Source: DATMBL01 sp050735975 (lineage in GTDB: Bacteria; Desulfobacterota; Binatia; UBA9968). From it: a DNA stretch of 14,086 nucleotides. The stretch lies in contig JBOHVS010000137.1 in the NCBI GenBank assembly GCA_050735975.1, forward strand, positions 1 to 14,086, in the 5' to 3' direction. The translations under genes and the position numbers were made by a program. The notes below the pieces were generated by a model. It was not told the origin of the DNA and searched no databases. It saw nothing but the letters and a program-made list of their open reading frames with translations. Positions 1 to 6,017 of the stretch are shown here, in pieces (the stretch's first letter is position 1; each line of letters opens with the position of its first letter).

Positions 1-482
1 TCGGCAGCGTGCGCCATGCGCATGTTGACGATGTCGTGTTCACGCAGGTTGATCTCCGCCGGCGAGCCCGCGCCTTCGAGCAAAATGAGATCGTACTCCG
101 CGGCCAGGCGCTTGTAGGCATCGAGCACCTGGGGCAGAAGCTGTTCGACCCGTTGCGTGTGATAATCCGAAGCCGTCAGTTGTCCCCAAATTTTTCCCAA
201 TAAAATCACTTGAGCGCCGATATCCGTCGAAGGCTTGAGCAGGATTGGGTTCATCTCCACGCAAGGAATGGCTCGACAGGCTTCGGCCTGCAAGGCCTGT
301 GCTCTGCCGATCTCGCCGCCCTCCGGGGTGGCGGCAGAATTCAGCGACATGTTCTGAGCTTTGAAAGGCGCCACGCGGTAGCCGTCCTCAGAAAAGATGC
401 GTCCAAGCCCTGCCGTGAGAATCGATTTACCCACATGCGAAGCCGTTCCTAGTATCATCAGGGCGTGTTTTCTCACTGCCAT
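1..482 (-). CDS. cobQ: Cobyric acid synthase CobQ, N-terminal part (cut by window edge)
   Basis: CobQ is the ATP- and glutamine-dependent amidase that converts adenosylcobyrinic acid a,c-diamide to adenosylcobyric acid in the cytoplasm. About 160 N-terminal residues are visible and the frame is open to the window edge. They show the BioD-like nucleotide-binding motif GTASHVGKS at residues 12-20, then PFKAQNMSLNS, EIGRAQALQAEA, MNPILLKP and EGAGSPAEINL, all typical of the CobQ N-terminal domain. The glutamine amidotransferase domain lies outside the window. The ATG at 482 is preceded by TTGGAGCGCGA, a good ribosome binding site. It lies 40 bases downstream of the DUF4430 gene on the same strand, so it is probably the fourth gene of the riboswitch-controlled tonB-btuB operon. 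Confidence 0.95.
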   Translation of the reverse strand, partial: MAVRKHALMILGTASHVGKSILTAGLGRIFSEDGYRVAPFKAQNMSLNSAATPEGGEIGRAQALQAEACRAIPCVEMNPILLKPSTDIGAQVILLGKIWGQLTASDYHTQRVEQLLPQVLDAYKRLAAEYDLILLEGAGSPAEINLREHDIVNMRMAHAA

Positions 483-522
483 TCGCGCTCCAAGACGCTG
501 ATCCGGCTGCTCGGCGGGTCGG

Positions 523-840
523 TTACGAATCTGAAAGATAGAGCCATTTGATCCAATCTCCTCGCTTGAGAAGATATCGCTCAGCGGGAACATTGGAGCG
601 ATAGCCGTTGACTTCGAAGTGCCACCCGCGCTCACTCGCGAAGTCATTGCTGACCCCGCCTATATCCTCTACGAAATGATCTATGCCGAACTTGCAAGAA
701 GTGGCTACGGGAACCGTGATGCTCAAGGCATCAAATACAGTGCTCCCTTCCGGAACGTTGATAGTCTTTTGGATCTGTCTCTCGCTTTGCGATCCAAAAT
801 CGATGACTATCGTAACTGCGATTGTCTTATTTCCGGCCAT
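523..840 (-). CDS. Small DUF4430 (transcobalamin C-terminal-like) domain protein
   Basis: A 105-residue protein made almost entirely of one domain resembling DUF4430, the fold related to the C-terminal part of transcobalamin-type B12 carriers. Visible landmarks are EGSTVFDAL (31-39), FVEDIGGV (56-63), GWHFEVNG (72-79) and GDWIKWLYL (94-102), in the family's order. It starts 23 bases after btuB and is followed 40 bases later by cobQ, all on one strand, so a role in cobalamin handling is likely by context. No signal peptide, lipobox or membrane segment is present. Reading the frame upstream into btuB gives no alternative leader, so as written the protein is cytoplasmic. The ribosome binding site is weak (GCGGGAAA before ATG). 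Domain assignment is from recalled family pattern; function (binding corrinoid or a partner) is inference. Confidence 0.78.
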   Translation of the reverse strand: MAGNKTIAVTIVIDFGSQSERQIQKTINVPEGSTVFDALSITVPVATSCKFGIDHFVEDIGGVSNDFASERGWHFEVNGYRSNVPAERYLLKRGDWIKWLYLSDS

Positions 841-863
841 TTTCCCGCTGCTTCGGCTTTTAC

Positions 864-2819
864 CTATTTGCTTCCGAAGGTGCCGCGAATACCGAGCAAA
901 AAATTCAGCGGTCGGGCGCGGAAGCCATCGGCTTCTTCATATTTCCTGTTAAATAGATTTTCGAGTTTTCCAAAAAGGCTAATCTCTTTTACCAGAGGAA
1001 TGGTCATCGGCAACTGATATGCGCCTGCGAGATCGAACCTCGCATAACCTGCCTTAGTGATGTTGGCGCCCGTGACCGAGTCAATATCATCGCGCCTTCC
1101 AACTATATTCGCGTCGAAATTGATCCGAAAGCGCTCATAGTTGTAATTCATATTCACATTGCCACGATGTCTGGGCCGGCGGAGCAGCCTGCCGTTGGCC
1201 GTGTCCCAGTCGAGATAAGTGTAATTGGCGCCGACCGACAAGAACGAGAAAAGCTTAATGTCGATCAACCACTCCACGCCGTCGAAACGCGCCTGGCCGA
1301 GATTCTCAGCGCGCACGCAAAAAGCGGGGTCCGTCGGGTCCGGAGTTGGTCCGGTGGCAATCAAATCGCTCACCTCTCGATGAAAATACGTTGCGCCCAG
1401 CTTTACGCGGTCGCTTAAAGCAGTCTGTTCGACTCCGGCATTTATCTCCCAGCTTTTCTCCGGGCCCAAGTCGGGATTTCCAAAAGCAGCACAGCCAAAA
1501 CCCGCTGGGAAAAACAATTCATTCAAAGTCGGCGCCTTAAACCCTTCTGCATAACCCGCTTTGAGCTTGGTTCCAGTCTGGCGAAAGAGATAAGAAGAGG
1601 AAATCGACGGAGTCCACTCAGTGCCAAAAGTTTGGTGGTCATCCAATCGGACACCGGGAACGATGATGAGCCGGTCCCCCAGTAATTTTACCTGTTCCTG
1701 AACGTAATAGCCGACATTGCGAATCGCCTTGTTAACTTCACCGAGAGGAATCCCGCCGGAGCTGCTCGAGGTGCTGGCCTTTCTGCGTTTGAACTCCGTG
1801 CCAAAAGTAGTCGTGCTCCATTCGCCAAGACGATAATTGGTCTGAAATTCCGCGCTGCTGATTTGCGGGCGAAAGCGGCTGCGGGTTCTGCTGTCGCAGG
1901 GAAAGCCGAAAGAGCTGCAATCCGTGAGAGGGTCAGGATCATCCGTGTCTTTTATGTGTTCTTTGAATATTGACCCCGAGATACGGTAGTCCCATTCTTT
2001 GATTATCCGCTGCTCCCATTCCATCTTGCCCAAATATTGGGAGACGGCTTCGCGCGAGTTGGGATCCCGCGCGCCGGGGACGAAGTTGTTGCTGTTGAAC
2101 AGCCCCAGATCCGTCTTAACGAACCGAAATATTCCCTTTAAGGCGGAGTCTTCGGTAAATTTGTAATCCAATTTTCCCGAGGCGGCCAAGTTTCGGTAGT
2201 CGTCATTGACGCTGCGAAAGCCTTCGCTCTCCATACGCGCCGCGCTGAGCGAATAGCCGAGTTTTCCCAGCCCGCCGCTCAGGGTGAGGGCTTGACGGTG
2301 CGTCGAAGCGTTGCCGCCTTCTAACGATAACCCCGCTTCCAGCGGCCCCTGGCCTTTCTTGGTGATGATGTTGATCACGCCGCCGATCGCTTGCGATCCA
2401 TAGAGCGCCCCGCCGGCGCCGCGGATGATTTCGATTCGCTCGATGTTTTCCGTCGTCAAGTGGGCGAAGTTGAAGGAGCCAACGGTCGTACTGTTGACTT
2501 CGACGCCGTCGATCAGAACCAGAACATGGTCCGACTCAGAGCCGCGAATGAACACGGACGTACCGGTACCCCGCGAACCTGCCTGTACCACATCTAGACC
2601 CGGCACATTGCGCAGAACTTCCAGAACCGTCTCTGCCTGCCGGGCCCGGATGTCCTTGGCCGTGATCACAGACGCCGACGTGGTTACCTGTTCCAGCGGA
2701 GTTTCCGTGCGTGTTGCCGTTACAAAAACGGGCGGAAGAGCCTCCTCCGGCTCTGGCTGCGCAGCCTGAGGGCGGTTGGGAATGAGCAGAAAAAAAAGAA
2801 GAAAAAAGAATAAAACCAT
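864..2819 (-). CDS. btuB: TonB-dependent outer-membrane cobalamin receptor BtuB
   Basis: A 651-residue TonB-dependent receptor, a 22-strand outer-membrane barrel with an N-terminal plug that imports vitamin B12 using energy relayed by TonB. Residues 1-20 form a hydrophobic export signal ending near PQAAQ, unusual in having no basic residue before the core. A TonB box-like PVFVTA lies at 30-35. Plug motifs follow: VLRNVPGLDVVQ, VFIRGSESDHVLVLIDGVEV, RIEIIRGAGGALYGSQAIGGVINI. The barrel ends LGIRGTFGSK, with the aromatic near the C-terminus. Cysteines occur in predicted external loops. Specificity for B12 is inferred mainly from the cobalamin riboswitch directly upstream and the cobQ neighbour. 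The ATG at 2819 has AAGGAGG four bases upstream. Slightly longer than the Escherichia coli protein (about 614 residues). Confidence 0.95.
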   Translation of the reverse strand: MVLFFFLLFFLLIPNRPQAAQPEPEEALPPVFVTATRTETPLEQVTTSASVITAKDIRARQAETVLEVLRNVPGLDVVQAGSRGTGTSVFIRGSESDHVLVLIDGVEVNSTTVGSFNFAHLTTENIERIEIIRGAGGALYGSQAIGGVINIITKKGQGPLEAGLSLEGGNASTHRQALTLSGGLGKLGYSLSAARMESEGFRSVNDDYRNLAASGKLDYKFTEDSALKGIFRFVKTDLGLFNSNNFVPGARDPNSREAVSQYLGKMEWEQRIIKEWDYRISGSIFKEHIKDTDDPDPLTDCSSFGFPCDSRTRSRFRPQISSAEFQTNYRLGEWSTTTFGTEFKRRKASTSSSSGGIPLGEVNKAIRNVGYYVQEQVKLLGDRLIIVPGVRLDDHQTFGTEWTPSISSSYLFRQTGTKLKAGYAEGFKAPTLNELFFPAGFGCAAFGNPDLGPEKSWEINAGVEQTALSDRVKLGATYFHREVSDLIATGPTPDPTDPAFCVRAENLGQARFDGVEWLIDIKLFSFLSVGANYTYLDWDTANGRLLRRPRHRGNVNMNYNYERFRINFDANIVGRRDDIDSVTGANITKAGYARFDLAGAYQLPMTIPLVKEISLFGKLENLFNRKYEEADGFRARPLNFLLGIRGTFGSK

Positions 2820-2823
2820 AGAG

Positions 2824-2847
2824 CCTCCTTTTCCCGCGAAAGGGGAG
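2824..2847 (-). promoter_or_regulatory. btuB ribosome binding site inside a sequestering hairpin
   Basis: On the minus strand AAGGAGG (2830-2824) is the btuB Shine-Dalgarno. It forms the 3' arm of a hairpin: CTCCCCTTTC (2847-2838) pairs with GGAAAAGGAG (2834-2825) around a three-base loop, leaving two internal mismatches. It sits between the cobalamin riboswitch and the start codon, so it is a plausible expression platform blocking translation when B12 is bound. Pairing is seen by eye; the switching role is inference. Confidence 0.6.
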
Positions 2848-2859
2848 TGTCATGGCAGT

Positions 2860-3110
2860 CGGATAGGTCTCCTGGCTTGGGCGTTAGCCTACTTGCCGCG
2901 CCTTCCCATCAGCCTGAGGCTGACAGTGGCTAACCCTGCGGCGTTCGTGGCCCTTACAGTTGCGGGGCAGCAGGGGAATTCCCGCGCCTTCTTTCCCTCC
3001 CCCAAATTTTGGATTGCCGATTTTGGATTGGGTGCTGAATCCAAAATCTAAAATCGAAAATTGGCGTGGGGTTGGGAGGGAGCGAGTCACCCCTTTCCCT
3101 TACATCCGCC
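2860..3110 (-). promoter_or_regulatory. Cobalamin riboswitch A, upstream of btuB
   Basis: On the minus strand the conserved blocks appear in the correct order: GGGAAAGGGGTGA, then CCCCTGCTGCCCCGCAACTG, AGCCACTG, GGGAAGGCGCGGCAAGTAGG and the B12 box GCCAGGAGACC (in 2876-2861). CGGAT (3108-3104) pairs with ATCCG (2864-2860) as the closing stem. This is a complete aptamer that binds adenosylcobalamin and lowers btuB expression. It is unusually long because an extra hairpin of about 100 bases (roughly 2986-3088) interrupts the hairpin loop between GGTGA and AATTCCCC. The rest of the core is intact. No clear separate promoter is seen in the 45 bases between tonB and this RNA, so readthrough from the upstream promoter is likely. 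The gene-free stretch 2820-3155 holds only this riboswitch, its inserted element and the btuB ribosome-binding hairpin. Confidence 0.93.
3002..3064. repeat. AT-rich palindromic element, copy 1 (inside riboswitch A)
   Basis: A palindrome built from CCAAAAT-type heptamers. The inner arms GATTTTGGATT (3019-3029) and AATCCAAAATC (3038-3048) match perfectly over 11 bases around an eight-base loop. The outer arms CCAAATTTT and AAAATTGG extend it imperfectly. It is flanked by G/C-rich complementary tracts (GGGAGGG-type at 2992-3001 and 3070-3081), so the RNA would fold as one long hairpin arm off the aptamer. It aligns with the element at 4249-4315, read on the opposite strand. Confidence 0.85.
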
Positions 3111-3155
3111 TGCATGCCGATAAGATTGCTTCTCTAGTGCCTCCTTAGCCGAGCT

Positions 3156-4091
3156 TTAGTCTTGCAAATCCGCGAGTCGGAAAACGATCGGTATTTTCAC
3201 CCAATTCTCAACTCGCTTATCGCCGTAACGCGCGGCATGAAAACGCCAACGTCGCACCGTCTCCACCGCAGCTTTATCCAGTGCCTCGTGGCCCGAGCTG
3301 CGGTTTACTTCGAGCGATTTGGATCTACCTTCCTCATCCACCAAGACTCTGAGCACTACGGTTCCTTCATGTCCTTCGCTGCGCGCATTATCCGGATATT
3401 CAGGTTTGGGGTTATGGGCGTAACGCACTCCAACCAAACTGACCCCTACACCACCGCCACCCGTTCCGTTTTCATTGCCGTAACCGCGTCCTCCCCCAGT
3501 TCCTTTTGTGCCGCCTGCGTCGCCGAAGCCTTCGCCGGCGTCTCCCGCGGGAGTCGTAGATCCCGCCGAGCCCGCGTCCCAGACTGCTACATCATGGGTC
3601 TGCAGAGTGTGCGAAAAGTCGCCGAGGACACTTCGACCATGCTCAGAGCCCGTCCTCAGTTCATCGAAGGAGCGATCGGTTAAGTATTCGAAATGACAAT
3701 CATTGACCGTTCGTGCTGAGCCTAGTCGAAGCACGAACGAATAGTTTTCACACAGTTTGCTCTGGTCGGATGCTGCAGCCACGCCATCGCTTGCGACTGG
3801 AGTTGCAATGGGGCGGGCCTCGAGTTTAGGGATTTCCTGTCGCTCTGGTGCAGCAGGTGTTTGGCTCTGCGCGTGCTGCTGAACCGGTTGACGCTTCTTG
3901 AGGCCTGCTTGCCGATCCATGCCTTCCTTTGGGCCTCCGTTTCCCGAAGGCATCCCTTTACTCCCTTCATTTGACGCGAGAATACTGATCGGTACAAGCA
4001 CTTCGCCGCGGGGCGCCGGGAAAAGAACCGGATAGCTCAACGCCGTTGCATGCACCGTTACAGAGAGAAGGAAAAAGAAAGCTATCCTCAT
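3156..4091 (-). CDS. tonB: TonB-family energy transducer
   Basis: A 311-residue periplasm-spanning protein that passes inner-membrane proton-motive energy from ExbB/ExbD to outer-membrane receptors, here presumably BtuB. The N-terminal membrane segment carries SVTVH (S10, H14), the Ser-x3-His signature of TonB helices. A long linker follows, rich in Pro/Gln then Gly. The C-terminal TonB domain spans about 232-306 (YPDNAR, GTVVLRVLVDEEG, AVETVRRWRF). Residues 118-154 are encoded by two palindromic repeats and look foreign to the linker (FVLRLGSA, SFDELRTGSEHG). It sits between two cobalamin riboswitches and ahead of btuB, suggesting a dedicated TonB. No exbB or exbD is present. The ATG at 4091 lacks an obvious Shine-Dalgarno, but an in-frame stop lies 9 bases upstream, so no upstream start is possible. 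Confidence 0.92.
   Translation of the reverse strand: MRIAFFFLLSVTVHATALSYPVLFPAPRGEVLVPISILASNEGSKGMPSGNGGPKEGMDRQAGLKKRQPVQQHAQSQTPAAPERQEIPKLEARPIATPVASDGVAAASDQSKLCENYSFVLRLGSARTVNDCHFEYLTDRSFDELRTGSEHGRSVLGDFSHTLQTHDVAVWDAGSAGSTTPAGDAGEGFGDAGGTKGTGGGRGYGNENGTGGGGVGVSLVGVRYAHNPKPEYPDNARSEGHEGTVVLRVLVDEEGRSKSLEVNRSSGHEALDKAAVETVRRWRFHAARYGDKRVENWVKIPIVFRLADLQD
3631..3670. repeat. Palindromic repeat inside tonB, unit 1
   Basis: An imperfect inverted repeat: CTTCGACCATGCTCAGAG on the left against CTCAGTTCATCGAAGG on the right, around a short CCCGTC centre. It belongs to the CTTCGACnnGCTCAG type of dispersed palindrome common in environmental bacterial genomes. It is read in frame on the minus strand as SFDELRTGSEHGRS in the TonB linker. 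Confidence 0.8.
3708..3739. repeat. Palindromic repeat inside tonB, unit 2
   Basis: A perfect 10-base inverted repeat, CGTTCGTGCT (3708-3717) and AGCACGAACG (3730-3739), with GAGCCTAGTCGA between. It is the same family as unit 1 and the degenerate copy after gyrA, with which it also shares the preceding ATTGACCG. It is translated in frame as FVLRLGSARTV within TonB. Confidence 0.85.
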
Positions 4092-4137
4092 AACGATCAG
4101 TCAATCGTCGAGGCCTCTATAGGAGCGAAAAGGAAAG

Positions 4138-4181
4138 GAGAAAAACTTGAAACCTTTCTCTCTCTTCCGGAGAGGCCGGTT
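4138..4181 (-). terminator. Possible terminator-like hairpin after riboswitch B
   Basis: On the minus strand, AACC (4181-4178) and CTCTC can pair with GAGAG and GGTT (4154-4151) around a CGGAA loop. A TTTCAAGTTTTT tract follows (4150-4141). It lies between the B12 box of riboswitch B and tonB, where a transcriptional expression platform would be expected. The stem has an internal loop and the T-run is interrupted, so this is tentative. Confidence 0.35.
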
Positions 4182-4189
4182 GATACACT

Positions 4190-4406
4190 CCAAGCAGGTT
4201 TCCTGGCTCAGGCTTTACTCTACTCGCCGCGCCTTCCCGCCCGGATACAATTTTCGATTTATTTAGATTTCGATTTTAGACTAAATCCAAAACCGCCAAT
4301 CCAAAATCCAAAATTCCTCTGAGCAGTGGCTTGCAGCTGCGGCTTTCGTAGCCATCACAGTGGCGGGACCGCGCCGGATTCACACCGGCTTCCCTGGTCA
4401 CCTGGA
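4190..4406 (-). promoter_or_regulatory. Cobalamin riboswitch B, upstream of tonB
   Basis: On the minus strand: CAGGTGACCAGGGAAGCCGG, TGAATCCGGCGCGG, TCCCGCCACTGTGA, GCCACTG, GGGAAGGCGCGGCGAGTAGA and the B12 box GCCAGGAAACCTGC (4207-4194). CAGGT (4404-4400) pairs with ACCTG of the B12 box end as the closing stem. It is a canonical adenosylcobalamin aptamer controlling tonB and possibly the whole operon. An AT-rich palindrome of about 70 bases is inserted in the loop between CCACTG and GGGAAGG, a loop that is only a few bases long in riboswitch A. The gene-free stretch 4092-4493 contains this riboswitch, its promoter and a possible terminator hairpin. Confidence 0.95.
4249..4315. repeat. AT-rich palindromic element, copy 2 (inside riboswitch B)
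   Basis: The outer arms AATTTTCGATT (4249-4259) and AATCCAAAATT (4305-4315) pair with one mismatch in 11. The interior has GATTTTAGACTAAATC and further CCAAAAT/CCAAAATC heptamers. Its plus strand aligns with the minus strand of copy 1 (CAATTTTCGATTT, TAGATTT, AATCCAAAA, CCAATCCAAAAT in the same order), so the two are homologous and lie in opposite orientation relative to their riboswitches. Confidence 0.85.
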
Positions 4407-4428
4407 GCTGCGAACTGATGCGGCGAAA

Positions 4429-4455
4429 ATTATAACGAGAAACGGGGCGTGTCAA
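4429..4455 (-). promoter_or_regulatory. Sigma-70-type promoter for riboswitch B-tonB operon
   Basis: The minus strand reads TTGACA (4455-4450), a 15-base spacer, then TATAAT (4434-4429). Both hexamers match consensus exactly, but the spacer is shorter than the usual 17. Transcription would begin near 4422, just before the riboswitch B aptamer, exactly where a riboswitch leader promoter should be. Confidence 0.8.
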
Positions 4456-4493
4456 GGATTTATTTTTTGCGTGTGGTTGGGGCATTCGTCAGG

Positions 4494-5368
4494 TCAGAGG
4501 ATCAGCCAGAAAACCAATGGGATTGTGAAGACCGAGATAAGGGTGCTGAGTACGACTATAGATGCCGCGAGCTCCGGGTCCTGCCCGTATTTCTCGGTGG
4601 GGACAAAATTCATGACCGCCGCCGGTAGACAACCGTAGAGGAGCAACACTTGCCGGTTCACGCCTTCGGCGCCAATTAGAGAAACCGCGATGCAGGCTGC
4701 GCCCAACCCACGTACGATTCGCAGCAGCGCACCGCCGACAGCATGGCCCCATTGAAGCGCTTGGACGTTGTGCAAGCGGTAGCCGAGGCTGATAAGCATG
4801 AGTGGAATGGTCGATTGGCCAAGCAGCGAAAGAGGCTGAAAGAGCAGTTCTGGAATTGTTATTTGGCCAAGATTACATGTAAGTCCGGCAATCGTTGCGT
4901 AAATTAAAGGCAGCCGAAACGTTTCAGTCCAGTTACTTCGGCCGTGCAAGATATACATCCCCAACGAGTATTGAAGAAAAGTGATCATGACAAAGAGAAG
5001 CGTCGCGCGTTGCATGCCGGGTTGACCGAAAGCGAACAGAGCCAACGGGATACCCATATTTCCCGCGTTCATAAACAAAGCCGGCAAAGCGAAGCCACGC
5101 GAGCGGAAACGAAGCAGGAAAAGTAAAGCCGTATCAGCAAGCCTACGCCAGCAAAAATCGCCAATATGCCGCTGAGCAGAATGGCGATATCGCCGGCAAA
5201 TAGAGGTCTACTGGCGAGGGAGGTAAAGACCAGAGACGGCGTTCCCAGGTAAACAAGGATTTCCGTCAGCGAAGCCAGGCTGATCTTCCTGCAATAGGCG
5301 AAGGTGAATCCGATCGCGATCAACAGGAACACCGGGATCACCGGCGAAAGAGCTTTGAAGGCATCCAT
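4494..5368 (-). pseudogene. AEC (auxin efflux carrier) family permease, frameshifted
   Basis: Two overlapping frames together give one membrane transporter of about 290 residues, close to the family's usual 300 or so. The N-terminal part (5368-5069) has SPVIPVFLLIAIGFTFAYC and LVYLGTPSLVF, the first AEC helices. The C-terminal part begins around LRFRSRGF and continues ALFMNAGNMGIPLALFAFG, PLIYATIAG and STIPLMLISLG, ending FTIPLVFWLIL. The switch lies near 5105-5130 (minus-strand TTTACTTTTCC, close to a T-run) and corresponds to one missing base. Members export organic anions or similar solutes; the substrate here is unknown. Either a true pseudogene or a sequencing error in a homopolymer. The neighbouring cobS remnant favours decay. 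Its start is 19 bases after the cobS end. Confidence 0.85.
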
Positions 5369-5386
5369 GCGTAACAGTCGCCTATC

Positions 5387-5769
5387 CTAAGGTATTGAAA
5401 AGACGACGAAAGTCATGGTCTCGCTGAGCTCGACGAGGGCGCCGGCGCAGCCGAGCGCGCGGTGCCGCCTTTCACTTGTTTTTATCGAGACCTGAATTGG
5501 CTAAGATTGCATTAAACGTTCGTTGAAGTCCTTCAAAATGCACAGCTCCTGTCATCAGAGCGAGCACGGCGACCAGGATCACGCTCAGAATTTCCGACCC
5601 GAGATAAAGCTCTAGAAAGCGATCCGTTAAGACGAGCACGGACCCTAAGAATAATCCCACAAGAGGAAAGTAGGCTGCGCCATTGCCGATCTGTTCGAGG
5701 TCAACGGTCGACAGCTTTAAATCGTTGACCTATGGTCAGAAACTTGACCGCGGCAAGCCCATTTTTCAT
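5387..5769 (-). pseudogene. cobS: Decayed cobalamin-5'-phosphate synthase (CobS) remnant
   Basis: CobS joins adenosylcobinamide-GDP to alpha-ribazole (phosphate), the last stage of B12 assembly, in the inner membrane. Three pieces remain in order. The ATG at 5769 has AAAAGGAAA just upstream and reads MKNGLAAVKFLTIGQRFKAV, a CobS-like N-terminus, stopping at 5701. After a shift of one extra base, the frame through 5472 reads YFPLVGLFLGSV and LMTGAVHFEGL, matching the FPLVG helix and degenerate HLDGL active-site region. Then CAGALVELSETMTFVV (about 5440-5387) matches the GAxxExxE C-terminal end. CobS is normally about 250 residues; only about 380 bases remain, so the middle, including the DxxDG metal-binding residues, is deleted. 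Identification is by motif pattern. The C-terminal piece is the least certain. Confidence 0.75.
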
Positions 5770-5907
5770 CGTTTCCTTTTCGCTCAGAGATCTCCAGCTG
5801 TCAACCAGTTTAAGATCCGAAACGTTTGCCACGGGCGGCTGTACCCGGCCTTTGGGGTCGCCGTAAATTTAGCTTTAAAAATCAAAAAGTTACAGCCTCT
5901 TTAGGGC

Positions 5908-5936
5908 TTTACTTTTGGACCGTTTTCCGGTAAAAT
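5908..5936 (+). promoter_or_regulatory. Candidate gyrB promoter
   Basis: TTTACT (5908-5913), a 17-base spacer and TAAAAT (5931-5936) lie about 80 bases before the gyrB start, in AT-rich DNA between the divergent cobS remnant and gyrB. The -10 matches five of six consensus bases and the -35 matches four. The rest of 5770-6017 shows no gene I can support. Confidence 0.5.
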
Positions 5937-6017
5937 CTCGTGTAATCAAAATTCGCCCTAACCCCATAAGTTTACACGCGAAATTACGCTCCACTTTGGT
6001 TTTAGAAAAAGGAAAAA

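Noticed and set aside
3063..3084. G-rich tract suggesting a G-quadruplex
   Set aside because: Only three convincing G-tracts on the plus strand. The tract is better explained as one arm of the long hairpin inserted in riboswitch A.
3162..3683. Plus-strand open frame of 173 codons opposite tonB
   Set aside because: Overlaps the TonB C-terminal domain and its palindromic repeats on the other strand; no family resemblance.
5897..5920. Hairpin AGCC-TCTTTAG-GGCT followed by a T-rich stretch
   Set aside because: Only four base pairs, upstream of gyrB and overlapping its candidate promoter; too weak for a terminator.
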